In this document: positions 53,753-63,100 of the stretch, one piece after another
How the letters are laid out: every line of letters begins with the position of its first letter
How positions within the stretch are numbered: position 1 is the first letter of the stretch
Source: Agaribacter marinus
Lineage (GTDB): Bacteria > Pseudomonadota > Gammaproteobacteria > Enterobacterales > Alteromonadaceae
Direction of reading: 5' to 3'
NCBI RefSeq assembly: GCF_030160655.1
Contig: NZ_BSOT01000005.1
Location: 1,321,546 to 1,385,545, forward strand
DNA: 64,000 nt
The notes under the pieces: generated by a model
What the model saw: the letters and a program-made list of their open reading frames with translations, nothing else
What the model was told of the DNA's origin: nothing
The model's database searches: none
Position numbers and translations under genes: made by a program

Positions 53753-54904
53753 CTATTGCTTAGACTGTTTAATTAGTTCGATAAAGTGGTCAAATAAACC
53801 TTCTGCATCATGCGGGCCTGGGCTAGCCTCTGGGTGCCCTTGGAAACTAAATGCTGGCCTGTCAGTAAGTTCAATCCCTTGTAATGACTTATCAAATAAG
53901 CTGACATGCGTTACTTCAACGTTATCTGGCAATGTTGACTCATCTGCAGCGAAGCCATGATTTTGGCTGGTAATCATTACCACATTTTTGCGTAAGTCTT
54001 TTACAGGGTGGTTGGCGCCATGGTGACCAAACTTCATTTTGACGGTCTGCGCGCCAGTAGCTAACGCTAATAATTGGTGACCTAGGCAAATGCCAAACAT
54101 TGGGATCTTTTTCTCTAAGAATACCTTTATTGCAGCAATTGCATACTCGCATGGTTCTGGGTCACCAGGTCCATTAGATAAGAAGATGCCATCTGGATTT
54201 AGAGAGAGTACTTCCTCAGCAGACGTTTGCGCGGGCACTACAGTAAGCTTACATCCGCGGTCAACTAACATACGTAAGATGTTGTTTTTTGCCCCAAAGT
54301 CATAAGCAACTACATGGAATTCAACGTCAGACTTATTCTGTTCATATCCATTGCCTAGGGCCCAAACGCCATCGCTCCAATCGTGTGTATTCTCGCAAGT
54401 AACGACTTTAGCCAGATCCATGCCCTTTAATCCAGGGAAGGCTTTCGCTTTATCAAGTGCATTGGCGATTGCACTATCAAGCGTTTCATTTTCGTTATCA
54501 AAGGTAGTAATACAACCGTTCTGTGCGCCTTTGTCACGTAAAATACGCGTTAATCGGCGCGTGTCGATATCGGCAATACCAACGATTTTATTTTCGTTTA
54601 GATAATCAGATAAGCTTTGTTGACTTCGGAAGTTGCTTGCAATTAATGGCAAATCGCGTATCACCAACCCTTTTGCCCAAATGTTGTCAGATTCAACATC
54701 TTCCTCATTGATACCAGTATTTCCAATATGGGGATAAGTAAGAGTAACAATTTGTTCAGCGTAAGATGGGTCTGTGAGAATTTCTTGATAGCCTGTCATC
54801 GAAGTATTAAAAACCACTTCACCAACAGCGCTTCCTTGAGCGCCAATTGACGTTCCTTTGAAAACGGAACCATCGGCAAGTACTAATAGGGCAGAAACAG
54901 CCAA
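53753..54904 (-). CDS. carA: Carbamoyl-phosphate synthase small subunit
   Basis: A 383-residue glutamine amidotransferase subunit. The N-terminal domain ([47 protein letters not shown]) and the class I amidotransferase with nucleophile Cys in [11 protein letters not shown] and the His/Glu pair in [10 protein letters not shown] are intact. The start is TTG 54904, preceded by GGAGG at the right distance, as in E. coli carA, which also uses TTG; this gives the normal length. It feeds ammonia to CarB. A promoter at 55126-55154 and a hairpin with eight T at 55027-55050 precede it, suggesting leader control. Confidence 0.97.
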   Translation of the reverse strand: MAVSALLVLADGSVFKGTSIGAQGSAVGEVVFNTSMTGYQEILTDPSYAEQIVTLTYPHIGNTGINEEDVESDNIWAKGLVIRDLPLIASNFRSQQSLSDYLNENKIVGIADIDTRRLTRILRDKGAQNGCITTFDNENETLDSAIANALDKAKAFPGLKGMDLAKVVTCENTHDWSDGVWALGNGYEQNKSDVEFHVVAYDFGAKNNILRMLVDRGCKLTVVPAQTSAEEVLSLNPDGIFLSNGPGDPEPCEYAIAAIKVFLEKKIPMFGICLGHQLLALATGAQTVKMKFGHHGANHPVKDLRKNVVMITSQNHGFAADESTLPDNVEVTHVSLFDKSLQGIELTDRPAFSFQGHPEASPGPHDAEGLFDHFIELIKQSKQ

Positions 54905-55026
54905 GTCAACCTCCAAAAATGAGAGATAACTGAGATAAACTTACCTTAAGTAAGAAAATCTATAGTATTGTCCTTTTTTCTTACAAAAAGAGGATAATGC
55001 GTCTCCACCAAAATATACAGCATGTT

Positions 55027-55050
55027 GAAAAAAAAGGCGCTGAAGGCCTT
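55027..55050 (-). terminator. Intrinsic hairpin in the carA leader or end of dapB message
   Basis: On the minus strand AAGGC pairs with GCCTT (7-nt loop), followed by eight T. It lies about 177 bp after the dapB stop and about 123 bp before the carA start, downstream of the promoter at 55126-55154. It may be an attenuator. The stem is short. Confidence 0.45.
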
Positions 55051-55125
55051 ATATTTACTGGATATTCAAGATTAACCTTGGCTACCCAAACAACACTCAA
55101 TAATTATTTTTGGCAAATTCCGCGC

Positions 55126-55154
55126 ATTATATACAACAAACTTAATCTGGTCTA
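55126..55154 (-). promoter_or_regulatory. Predicted sigma-70 promoter of carAB
   Basis: On the minus strand TAGACC (-35) and a perfect TATAAT (-10) are separated by 17 bp. Transcription would start near 55119, giving a carA leader of about 215 bases that includes the hairpin at 55027-55050. Confidence 0.55.
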
Positions 55155-55227
55155 CCGCTTTTTAATAATTAGATAAATATAGTAAAATAAGCGTTAACCT
55201 AAATTATTGCTCGATAATAGGTATAAA

Positions 55228-56031
55228 TTACACTAAACCAAGTACATCCTGCATTGAATACAGGCCTTTCGCTTGTTCTTTTATCCAGCACGATGCAGTC
55301 AATGCACCATTTGCAAAGGTCAGACGAGATGATGCTTTATGCGTAATTTCAAGCCTTTCCCCCAATGTTGCAAACAACGCCGTATGGTCACCTACAATAT
55401 CACCTGCACGTACAGTAGCGAAACCAATTGTTTCTCGACGTCTCTCATCACTGACGCCTTCTCTGCCATAAATCGCACATTTATCCAAATCACGGCCTAG
55501 ACTGTCCGCAATCGAATGGCCAATTGCCATCGCAGTGCCAGAGGGTGAGTCTTTTTTAAAGCGATGATGTCCCTCAATTATTTCGATATCTGCGTCGTTC
55601 CCCATCACTGTAGCGGCTTGTTTTACGAGGTTAAGCATTAAATTGATACCCACGCTGTAGTTGGCGGCAAATACGACGGGAATGTATTTAGCCGCCTCAT
55701 CTATCATGTTTAGCTGATCTTTGTTCAGACCGGTTGTACCAATAACAATGGGTTTTTGTGCGTCAACGGCTAAGCGAAGGTTTTGTCCTAAGGCTTCAGG
55801 CAAGGTAAAGTCAATTAACACGTCAGCATGTTCAATAGTATCGCTAGATATTTCTGACACAGAAATATGTTGACGCGCAATGCCAGCCAGCTCACCAGCA
55901 TCCATTCCAATAAAACTTGAATTAGCACGGACGCTAGCAAAACCTAACGCAGTTTTATTATGCGCATGTGCCGCCTCAATTAATACTCTCCCCATGCGTC
56001 CATTTGCACCTAATATTCCGACTTTAATCAT
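55228..56031 (-). CDS. dapB: 4-hydroxy-tetrahydrodipicolinate reductase
   Basis: A 267-residue DapB, normal length. The Rossmann motif GILGANGRMGRVL binds NAD(P)H. The substrate and catalytic segment EGHHRFKKDSPSGTA carries the catalytic His and Lys, and the DALIDFTLPE-like VLIDFTLPEAL and VIGTTGLN motifs are present. It reduces the dihydrodipicolinate precursor of diaminopimelate and lysine. It lies upstream of carA in the common gammaproteobacterial order, separated by 323 bp that carries the carAB promoter and hairpin. Confidence 0.97.
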   Translation of the reverse strand: MIKVGILGANGRMGRVLIEAAHAHNKTALGFASVRANSSFIGMDAGELAGIARQHISVSEISSDTIEHADVLIDFTLPEALGQNLRLAVDAQKPIVIGTTGLNKDQLNMIDEAAKYIPVVFAANYSVGINLMLNLVKQAATVMGNDADIEIIEGHHRFKKDSPSGTAMAIGHSIADSLGRDLDKCAIYGREGVSDERRRETIGFATVRAGDIVGDHTALFATLGERLEITHKASSRLTFANGALTASCWIKEQAKGLYSMQDVLGLV

Positions 56032-56194
56032 TACCTAACCATAGAAAAACATATTTTGTATATTGTGCATCATGCAAGCGCGAATGATAAGTCCATTAAG
56101 TTATTGAATATTGTTTCAGCAATAAAGTTTGATAAACTAGGATAAAAGCATTTTAAATTTACCCCCCCTGTTACTTCAACTTTTGGATGACTGA

Positions 56195-56875
56195 ATGCAT
56201 CAAGTTATTGTTTGGGATTTCCCAACTCGCGCGTTTCATTGGCTACTAGTGATGGCACTTATTTTTCAATATGTGTCTGGTGATATATTGGATGATGCAA
56301 TGCAATGGCATTTTTATGTCGGGTACTTTACCTTAGGGTTGCTCGTTTTTCGTGTGGTATGGGGCGTCGTAGGGCATACTTATTCAAGGTTTACTTATTT
56401 TGTTTGCTCTCCTAAAACAGTATTTAATTATCTACAAGGCCAAGATACGCGAGAATATTTGACGCATAACCCAGTCGGTGCACTGTCTACCATTGCATTA
56501 CTCACCTTGTTCTTAACACAAGCTGTCAGTGGTTTGTTTATTTCTGATGATATTTTTTATGAAGGGCCTTGGCATAGCGCGGCAAGCGACGCCATGATAG
56601 ATACGGCTAATTTTTTACATGGACAAATGTATATCTTATTAATGTCAATAGCCCTAATACATGTATTAGCGGTGCTATTTTACCAATTTAAGAAAAAGCA
56701 GCCATTGGTCCAGAGTATGGTGCATGGCAAAAAACCTAGTGTTAAAGCAGGGCATAAACCCAAACCATTAAACCTCTTATTCGCATTAATGGTTGTTGCA
56801 CTTTCTGCCGGCGCGCTATACCTCATTGTAGAGGTATTGCCGCCCCCTGTTGAAGATAGCTTCTATGATTACTAA
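56195..56875 (+). CDS. Cytochrome b561-type membrane protein
   Basis: A 226-residue protein with the N-terminal signature of bacterial b-type di-heme cytochromes (VIVWDFPTRAFHWLLVMALIFQYVSGD) and about four transmembrane helices carrying His residues (near 14, 48 and 134-153). A fifth hydrophobic segment near the C-terminus (LNLLFALMVVALSAGALYLIVEV) is an extra anchor. It would pass electrons across the cytoplasmic membrane, possibly to the soluble cytochrome c' at 58005, a common partner. The start at ATG 56195 has GGATG upstream. Partner pairing is inferred. Confidence 0.85.
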   Translation: MHQVIVWDFPTRAFHWLLVMALIFQYVSGDILDDAMQWHFYVGYFTLGLLVFRVVWGVVGHTYSRFTYFVCSPKTVFNYLQGQDTREYLTHNPVGALSTIALLTLFLTQAVSGLFISDDIFYEGPWHSAASDAMIDTANFLHGQMYILLMSIALIHVLAVLFYQFKKKQPLVQSMVHGKKPSVKAGHKPKPLNLLFALMVVALSAGALYLIVEVLPPPVEDSFYDY

Positions 56876-56912
56876 GGCGCTATTGAATCACTAAAAAGGC
56901 ACTAGTGAATCA

Positions 56913-57920
56913 TTAAAAATCCGCTTGAAGCACAACGCGATATCGCGCCTTCCCGGCTCTGAGATGTGTTAATGCATCGTTGATTTGGCTCATATCGAAC
57001 ATTTCCACCAACGGTTTAATATTATGCTGTGCGCTAAAGTCTAACATTGTTTTAATTACCGCCGGGCTACCGACTGGCGAACCTGAAATAGACTTTTGAC
57101 CGCCAATCAAATTAAACGCACCAATATCAAGTGGCTCTAGGGTTGCACCAACGAAATGTAGCCTCCCCTTTGGTTTTAGCGTCGACAAATACAAGTTCCA
57201 ATCTAGCTTAACGTTAACCGTTGAAATAATTAAATCAAACTGACTTGCAGCGGCCTCAAGTTGCTCGGGATCACGAGAATTTATAACATGATCGGCACCT
57301 AAATGCTTTGCCTCATCAGCCTTATTGTCACTCGACGTGAAGGCGGTCACTTCACAGCCCCACGCAGTTAAAAACTGCAAGGCCAAATGGCCTAAACCGC
57401 CAATGCCAATCACTGCAACTTTATCAGTTGGTTTGATTTGATATTGAACTAGCGGGTTAAACACGGTAATACCGCCACAAAACAACGGCCCCGCAGTTTT
57501 AATATCAATACCTACAGGTAACGCCACCACACTTGTCTCATTTGCTTGTACGAATTCCGCAAATCCGCCATGACGCCCCACAATTGTGCTACTCGCGCTA
57601 GCACATAAATTATGCTCAGCATGACTACAACTTTCACATGAGTGGCAGTAATCACTGTGCCACCCTAAACCAACGACGTTACCTAATTTCCCACTATCAA
57701 CGCCCTTGCCTACTTCGACAATTTCGCCCACCACTTCATGGCCAGCAACGATAGGGTAATTCGTTATGCCCCACTCATTGTCGATCATCGACAAATCTGA
57801 GTGACACACACCACAAAACGCGACTTTAATCTTTACATCATGGTCACCCAAAGGCGGTAATTCCGTATCGATCAGTTCAAGCGCTTTGCCAGCATCATTC
57901 GCTGCATAAGCTTTAGTCAT
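56913..57920 (-). CDS. Zinc-dependent alcohol dehydrogenase (YahK/CAD-like)
   Basis: A 335-residue medium-chain dehydrogenase. Catalytic zinc ligands lie in FCGVCHSDL and AGHEVVGEIVE, and the structural-zinc Cys cluster is YCHSCESCSHAEHNLC. The NADP(H)-binding Rossmann motif is GIGGLGHLALQF. The overall order matches the YahK/cinnamyl-alcohol dehydrogenase subgroup, which reduces aldehydes with NADPH. It is a single gene facing away from the b561 gene. Substrate unknown. Confidence 0.92.
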   Translation of the reverse strand: MTKAYAANDAGKALELIDTELPPLGDHDVKIKVAFCGVCHSDLSMIDNEWGITNYPIVAGHEVVGEIVEVGKGVDSGKLGNVVGLGWHSDYCHSCESCSHAEHNLCASASSTIVGRHGGFAEFVQANETSVVALPVGIDIKTAGPLFCGGITVFNPLVQYQIKPTDKVAVIGIGGLGHLALQFLTAWGCEVTAFTSSDNKADEAKHLGADHVINSRDPEQLEAAASQFDLIISTVNVKLDWNLYLSTLKPKGRLHFVGATLEPLDIGAFNLIGGQKSISGSPVGSPAVIKTMLDFSAQHNIKPLVEMFDMSQINDALTHLRAGKARYRVVLQADF

Positions 57921-58004
57921 ACCTTCTCCTACTGTTCATTCTGTCGCTAAGATATTACTTCAAGGTCTTACCGCTTTTTAGCTTTTTAGCTGTTTGCGCC
58001 AAAA

Positions 58005-58481
58005 TTAATCTTTTTTATAATCGTCATGGCACGCTTTACAGGTACCGCCAACACCACCAATTGCTTTTCGGTAATTGTCTTCATCTTTTGCAGCGGCAAC
58101 GTTTTGCAAATTTTGCGCAGCAGCGATGAAATCTTCCGATTTTGCGATGAAATCTGCTTTATTTGTCCAAACGCTGTCTTTGGCATCTGATGGCACCTTA
58201 AAGCTTGAAGTATCTGCATGAAAATAGTCGCCAATCATCATGCCTAACTGCACCATTCTCTCACCATTTTCTTCCATTAACGCAGGATCATATGGAATAT
58301 TGCCTTTTGCCATTGCGCCCAAAGGTCCCATATTTGAACGAATAAGTTGAAACACAGCTTTTCTAAACTGAATAGCTGTTTTAGCTTGTTTTTCACTTTT
58401 TACGCCATGTTCGTCTGAATGAGCAAACGTCGAGACTGAAAGTGCCAACACACAACATATACTTAGTCCGATTTTTTTCAT
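58005..58481 (-). CDS. Cytochrome c' (class II cytochrome c)
   Basis: A 158-residue periplasmic protein with a signal peptide (about 1-22, ending TFAHS) and the heme-binding motif CKACHDDY near the C-terminus, the hallmark of class II cytochromes c such as cytochrome c' and c-556. A four-helix bundle is expected (QFRKAVFQLIRSNMGPLGAMAKG, KADFIAKSEDFIAAAQNL). Electron transfer or NO binding is known for the family. A cytochrome b561 gene lies 1.1 kb away with an unrelated gene between, so pairing is possible. AGGAG precedes the ATG. Confidence 0.9.
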   Translation of the reverse strand: MKKIGLSICCVLALSVSTFAHSDEHGVKSEKQAKTAIQFRKAVFQLIRSNMGPLGAMAKGNIPYDPALMEENGERMVQLGMMIGDYFHADTSSFKVPSDAKDSVWTNKADFIAKSEDFIAAAQNLQNVAAAKDEDNYRKAIGGVGGTCKACHDDYKKD

Positions 58482-58780
58482 AATTTTAGCTCCTACACTG
58501 AAAGTTGAGTATTTTTATAGTTATACGGTCGTTCTTTAACAATAGCGCAATGCGCCGGATACTTTTATGCCACAATTTTTCCGATCAAACTACGTAGTAT
58601 ATGTAAATAAGTAAAATTTAACCCGATTGATATACTAATTTAATATTTATCCAACAACTTTAACATCTTGCCTTTACACATAATAGCTATACAATTAACC
58701 AGCATTTAAAAATTGAAAGTTATTTTTATATATAAATATAGAAGTATTCTTGTTCAAACTAAACAGTTATAGAGGTAAAA

Positions 58781-59941
58781 ATGAGCCAGTCACCGATTGA
58801 ATTAAAAGGCATTACGTGGAGTCATACGCGTGGGTATGTGCCAATGACGGCAACGGCTCAACGTTTTGAAGAGCTGCATCCTGAGGTACGTATTTCATGG
58901 AATAAACGCTCACTACAAGCATTTGCCGATGAACCAATCGATGTACTTGCGCAACAATATGATTTACTCGTTATTGACCACCCGTGGGCGGGTTTTGCGG
59001 CAAAAACAGGGGTTATCGTTCCCTTAAATTCATACTTACCCAAAGCATTTATGGAAGATCAGGCCACTAACTCTGTCGGTCGTTCGCATGAAAGTTATTT
59101 ATACGAAGGCAAACAAGTTGCCCTTGCCATAGATGCTGCAACACCAGTTGCCTCTGCGCGCATGGATTTACTTGAAGCAGAAGGCATGGCGTTCCCACAA
59201 ACGTGGGATGAACTAATGATCTTAGCCACGCGCGGTAAAGTTGCTGTGCCCTCTATTCCCCAAGATACACTAATGAATTTTTATATGTTGTGCTCGACAC
59301 TTGGTGAAGACGTTTGTGTAAATGACAACTATGTAGTGAGTGACGATATTGGAATACAGGCGTTGCAAATGCTACACGCACTCAGCAAAAATTTACACAA
59401 AGACTGTTTTAATTGGAACCCATTCCAAGTATATGAGGCAATGACACAAACCAATGAATTCGCGTATTGTCCCTTTGCCTATGGTTATTCGAATTACTCA
59501 AAAACAAACTACGTTGCAAATCCCTTAAAATTTGGCGATACCGTTGCACTAACTAATCAGCAACGTCTTTGTACAACCCTTGGTGGTACCGGTTTAGCAA
59601 TTTCTGCCAACTCAAAACATAAAGAAATTGCCGCCAAATATGCCCAGTTCGTCGCCAACGCTAACATGCAATCGTCATTCTTTGTTGAATTCGGTGGGCA
59701 ACCAGGGCATCGAAAAGCTTGGACATCAACATATGCAAATGCCACGACTAACGACTACTTCAAAGATACCTTACCAACTTTAGACAGAGCGTACTTGCGT
59801 CCACGCTATCATGGTCATATGTATTTCCAAGACAATAGCGGTGCGCCAATACGAGAATATTTGATGAACGGCGGGGATGAAAAAGCCCTACTTAGTCGCC
59901 TTAATGCGCTATACATAGCGTCACGCGCAATGACAATCTAA
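58781..59941 (+). CDS. Solute-binding-protein homologue without a signal peptide
   Basis: A 386-residue protein of the family 1 extracellular solute-binding fold (AQRFEELHPEVRISWNKRS, then WAGFAAKTGVIVPLNSYLP, DLLEAEGMAFPQTWDEL and GGTGLAISANSKHKEIAAKYAQFV). Yet it begins MSQSPIELKGITW at a good ribosome site (AGAGGT) with an in-frame stop (TAA) just upstream, so there is no export signal. It heads the operon with two CoA-transferases, an enoyl-CoA hydratase and an aldehyde dehydrogenase. No permease or ATPase gene follows. A cytosolic binding, sensing or enzymatic role is inferred. Confidence 0.8.
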   Translation: MSQSPIELKGITWSHTRGYVPMTATAQRFEELHPEVRISWNKRSLQAFADEPIDVLAQQYDLLVIDHPWAGFAAKTGVIVPLNSYLPKAFMEDQATNSVGRSHESYLYEGKQVALAIDAATPVASARMDLLEAEGMAFPQTWDELMILATRGKVAVPSIPQDTLMNFYMLCSTLGEDVCVNDNYVVSDDIGIQALQMLHALSKNLHKDCFNWNPFQVYEAMTQTNEFAYCPFAYGYSNYSKTNYVANPLKFGDTVALTNQQRLCTTLGGTGLAISANSKHKEIAAKYAQFVANANMQSSFFVEFGGQPGHRKAWTSTYANATTNDYFKDTLPTLDRAYLRPRYHGHMYFQDNSGAPIREYLMNGGDEKALLSRLNALYIASRAMTI

Positions 59942-59998
59942 CATTAACTATATTGACCTTGACTAAAGAGTATTTAACAAAATGAACGTACAACAAGT

Positions 59999-61141
59999 AT
60001 GAAGCGCCCATTAGAAGGTATTACAGTACTCGAGTTTAGTCAGTATTTAGCTGGCCCATACGCAGGGCTGCGCCTCGCTGATTTGGGCGCAAGGGTAATT
60101 AAAATCGAGCGACCAGTAAAAGGGGATGCTTGTCGTCAACTCGCCACAAAAAATATGTGGTCAGATGGCGATAGCGTGTTGTTTCACACCATTAATCGAA
60201 ATAAAGAGAGCTTTACCGCGAATCTAAAAAACACTGAAGATGTGGCTACCGTTAAGACGCTGATTGCTCACGCAGATGTTATCACGCATAACTTTCGTCC
60301 GGGTATTATGCTTCGACTTGGATTAGATTTTGAAAGTGTAAAAGCAATAAATCCGAGCATTGTTTATGGCGAAGTCAGCGGTTATGGTGAAGTCGGGCCG
60401 TGGAAAGATAAACCCGGTCAAGACTTACTTGCACAGTCGGTCTCTGGCCTAACATGGATGAGTGGTAATGACGAATCAGCACCCACGCCATTTGGCATTG
60501 CCGTCGCAGATATGATCTGCGGCACACATTTAGCACAAGGTTTATTAGCGGCGCTGGTCCAACAAAAACGAAAAGGCATAGGGGCAAAGGTATCCGTTAG
60601 CTTATTAGAGTCCATTTTAGATTTTCAGTTTGAAGGTTTTACCGAATTTTTAAATAGCGGTAAGCTACCTAAAAGAAGCGCAATAGCCAATGCTCACCCA
60701 TACCTTGGCGCACCTTATGGCATATACCAAACCGCCGATAGTGCGATTGCCATTAGCATGGGGGACTTGGCAGTACTATGTGAAAGCTCTGGTTTAAAAG
60801 GAATGACGGATTTTTACTCGACAGAAACACAATATGAAAATAGAGATCACATAAAGGCTCGCTTAGTCGAACATTTCAAAACCCAAACTACCACTGTTTG
60901 GCTTGAGATACTGTCACCCCTTAACTACTGGTGTTCATCAGTATTAGGCTATGAGCAGCTCACCCAGCATGACGCATACAAAATACTTGAAATGGAACAA
61001 ACGCTCAAACGCGGTGAAAACTCATCTATTACCACAACCCGCTGTCCAATTAGAATAAATGGCCGCAAACTTCATTCAGCAACACCCGCTCCCGTGATTG
61101 GTAGCGCCAACGAGCAACTAATAAAGGAGTTTAATTTATGA
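59999..61141 (+). CDS. Class III (CaiB/BaiF) CoA-transferase, first copy
   Basis: A 380-residue family III CoA-transferase. The N-terminal segment ([32 protein letters not shown]) and the [10 protein letters not shown] and [12 protein letters not shown] motifs match the family, and Asp171 ([10 protein letters not shown]) is the predicted catalytic Asp that forms the acyl/CoA intermediates. It moves CoA between carboxylates. No Shine-Dalgarno precedes the ATG; a six-codon frame (59982-60002) overlaps it as ATGA, suggesting coupled translation. It overlaps the second CoA-transferase gene by 4 bp. Confidence 0.9.
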   Translation: MKRPLEGITVLEFSQYLAGPYAGLRLADLGARVIKIERPVKGDACRQLATKNMWSDGDSVLFHTINRNKESFTANLKNTEDVATVKTLIAHADVITHNFRPGIMLRLGLDFESVKAINPSIVYGEVSGYGEVGPWKDKPGQDLLAQSVSGLTWMSGNDESAPTPFGIAVADMICGTHLAQGLLAALVQQKRKGIGAKVSVSLLESILDFQFEGFTEFLNSGKLPKRSAIANAHPYLGAPYGIYQTADSAIAISMGDLAVLCESSGLKGMTDFYSTETQYENRDHIKARLVEHFKTQTTTVWLEILSPLNYWCSSVLGYEQLTQHDAYKILEMEQTLKRGENSSITTTRCPIRINGRKLHSATPAPVIGSANEQLIKEFNL

Positions 61142-62283
61142 GTAAACCCTTGAGTGGTATTTTAGTACTCGATTTTACGCAATTCTTATCTGGGCCTTCA
61201 GCCACGCTTCGCCTCCATGACCTTGGGGCGCGCGTGATTAAAGTTGAACATCACAAAAATGGCGACTTATCTCGCAGTATTTATGCCAATGCGTTTGATA
61301 TCGAAAACGAATCTGCTTTTTTTCAAGCGATCAATCGTGGCAAAGAAAGCCTTAGGGCAAATCTAAAAGATGAAAAAGACTTAGCTCTCATTACACAAAT
61401 CATCAAGCATGCTGACGTTGTTGTTAATAATTTTAGGCCGGGTGTAATGACTCGCTTAGGATTAAGCTTTGAAGATGTAGCGGCGGTCAACCCAACCATT
61501 ATATATGCAGAAATTACAGGATATGGCAAAGAAGGTCCTTGGGCTAATATGCCAGGGCAAGATTTACTGTTGCAGGCAGTGTCAGGCTTATCGCAACTCA
61601 GCGGTGCTGACAGTGATGGTCACGTGCCAATGGGCTTGGCGATAGCGGACTATTTAGCTGGCGCGCAATTGGTTCAAGGGATCCTTGCGGCGTTGCTCAA
61701 TGACGAAGCGACGCAAGTAGAAGTGAGTATGCTTGAAGCTATTTTGGATTTTCAATTTGAGCCTCTCACCTTGTATTATCAGGATAAACAAGCCGTTGTG
61801 CGTGGCGAAAACAACACAGCTCACTCTCTCGTGGGTGCCCCCTATGGCCTATATAAAACCGCAGATGGTTATATCGCGTTAGCCATGGGGGCAATCGTTA
61901 CCTTAGGTGAATTGTTGGACTGCAAACCATTATTGGCATTTACTGATCCAAGTACTTGGTTCTCAAAACGCGACTCAATCAAAACAATACTCGCAGAACA
62001 TTTAGTAGCGCAAACCTCAGCTTATTGGCTCAACATTTTAGAGCCCGCTGATATTTGGTGTGCCGACGTGCTAAATTGGCAGGACTTGTTGGCGCACGAT
62101 GGCTTCAAGGTGTTAAACATGGTGCAAACAGTAAGCAATATACACAATGGAAAACAAGTCAATTATAAGACCTTGCGGTGCCCTATTCGCATTGATGACA
62201 AACTATTGAAGTCCACGCTTGCTGCGCCTAGTTTTGGCCAACATTCAGTTGACATAGCAGCTGAATTTTCTAGCCATTCATAA
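61138..62283 (+). CDS. Class III (CaiB/BaiF) CoA-transferase, second copy
   Basis: A 381-residue paralogue of the preceding protein (shared [40 protein letters not shown] and [16 protein letters not shown]). Asp171 aligns with that of the first copy ([10 protein letters not shown]). Family III enzymes often act as homodimers, but two unequal neighbours may form a heterodimer or use different acids. The ATG overlaps the previous stop (ATGA), with GGAG upstream, so both are made in a fixed ratio. The enoyl-CoA hydratase gene starts 15 bp later. Confidence 0.9.
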   Translation: MSKPLSGILVLDFTQFLSGPSATLRLHDLGARVIKVEHHKNGDLSRSIYANAFDIENESAFFQAINRGKESLRANLKDEKDLALITQIIKHADVVVNNFRPGVMTRLGLSFEDVAAVNPTIIYAEITGYGKEGPWANMPGQDLLLQAVSGLSQLSGADSDGHVPMGLAIADYLAGAQLVQGILAALLNDEATQVEVSMLEAILDFQFEPLTLYYQDKQAVVRGENNTAHSLVGAPYGLYKTADGYIALAMGAIVTLGELLDCKPLLAFTDPSTWFSKRDSIKTILAEHLVAQTSAYWLNILEPADIWCADVLNWQDLLAHDGFKVLNMVQTVSNIHNGKQVNYKTLRCPIRIDDKLLKSTLAAPSFGQHSVDIAAEFSSHS

Positions 62284-62298
62284 ATCATAGAGACAGAT

Positions 62299-63081
62299 AT
62301 GAGTTCAGAGCAAATACTATATTCAGTAAAAGAAAAAGTTGCCTACATCTCGTTTAATCGAGCCCCTGCAAATGCTTACAATCTGCACTTCTATGAACAA
62401 TTTCACACCTATGTAGCACAGGCGAACCAAGATGATAAAGTAGGTGCAGTCGTCATAAATAGCACGTCAGAAAGGTTTTTTTGTGCCGGCGCAGATATTA
62501 AAGAGTTTCAACAAAATAGTACTGCCGAAAATAAAAAAATGGTTATGCGAGCCAGAAAAGCATTAGCGGCAATAGAGGCTTCAAGCAAAATTTTCATTGC
62601 ACAAATAGCCGGGCATTGCCTTGGCGGTGGATTAGAAATTGCCATGGCATGTGACATTCGGTTCGCCTCAACAGGCAGTTATCAGTTTGGCTTACCTGAA
62701 GTAAAACTTGGTCTAATGCCTGGCAACGGCGGTACACAACGCTTACTTAAGTTGGTAGGTTACAGCAAAGCCATCGAAATCCTTTCACTAGGCAATACCT
62801 TTGATGCGGAAGAGGCATACCGTTGGGGCTTACTAAATCGTTTAAGCGACGTGGAAAATTTACACACGCAAACCTTTGAATTTGCGACATCAGTTGCAAA
62901 CGGCCCACTTTTAGCCGTAGCAGCGACAAAAAAGGCGCTTAGTCGCGGAACTGAATTGCCATTGACGGAAGGTTTGCAACTTGAAAAAGAATTATGCGAT
63001 TCACTATACGATACTCATGACGGCAAAGAAGGTTTTTTGGCCTTTGTAGAAAAACGTAATCCAGTGTTTACGGGTAACTAA
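62299..63081 (+). CDS. Enoyl-CoA hydratase/isomerase
   Basis: A 260-residue crotonase-fold protein of normal size. The CoA-binding segment is [11 protein letters not shown]. The oxyanion-hole and Glu segment is [19 protein letters not shown], and the second catalytic Glu lies in [19 protein letters not shown], so both Glu residues of hydratases are kept. It would add water to an enoyl-CoA made from the acid activated by the two CoA-transferases. It lies in one transcription unit with them and with the aldehyde dehydrogenase gene. Confidence 0.93.
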   Translation: MSSEQILYSVKEKVAYISFNRAPANAYNLHFYEQFHTYVAQANQDDKVGAVVINSTSERFFCAGADIKEFQQNSTAENKKMVMRARKALAAIEASSKIFIAQIAGHCLGGGLEIAMACDIRFASTGSYQFGLPEVKLGLMPGNGGTQRLLKLVGYSKAIEILSLGNTFDAEEAYRWGLLNRLSDVENLHTQTFEFATSVANGPLLAVAATKKALSRGTELPLTEGLQLEKELCDSLYDTHDGKEGFLAFVEKRNPVFTGN

Positions 63082-63100
63082 AAACGACGAGGAAACTAAC

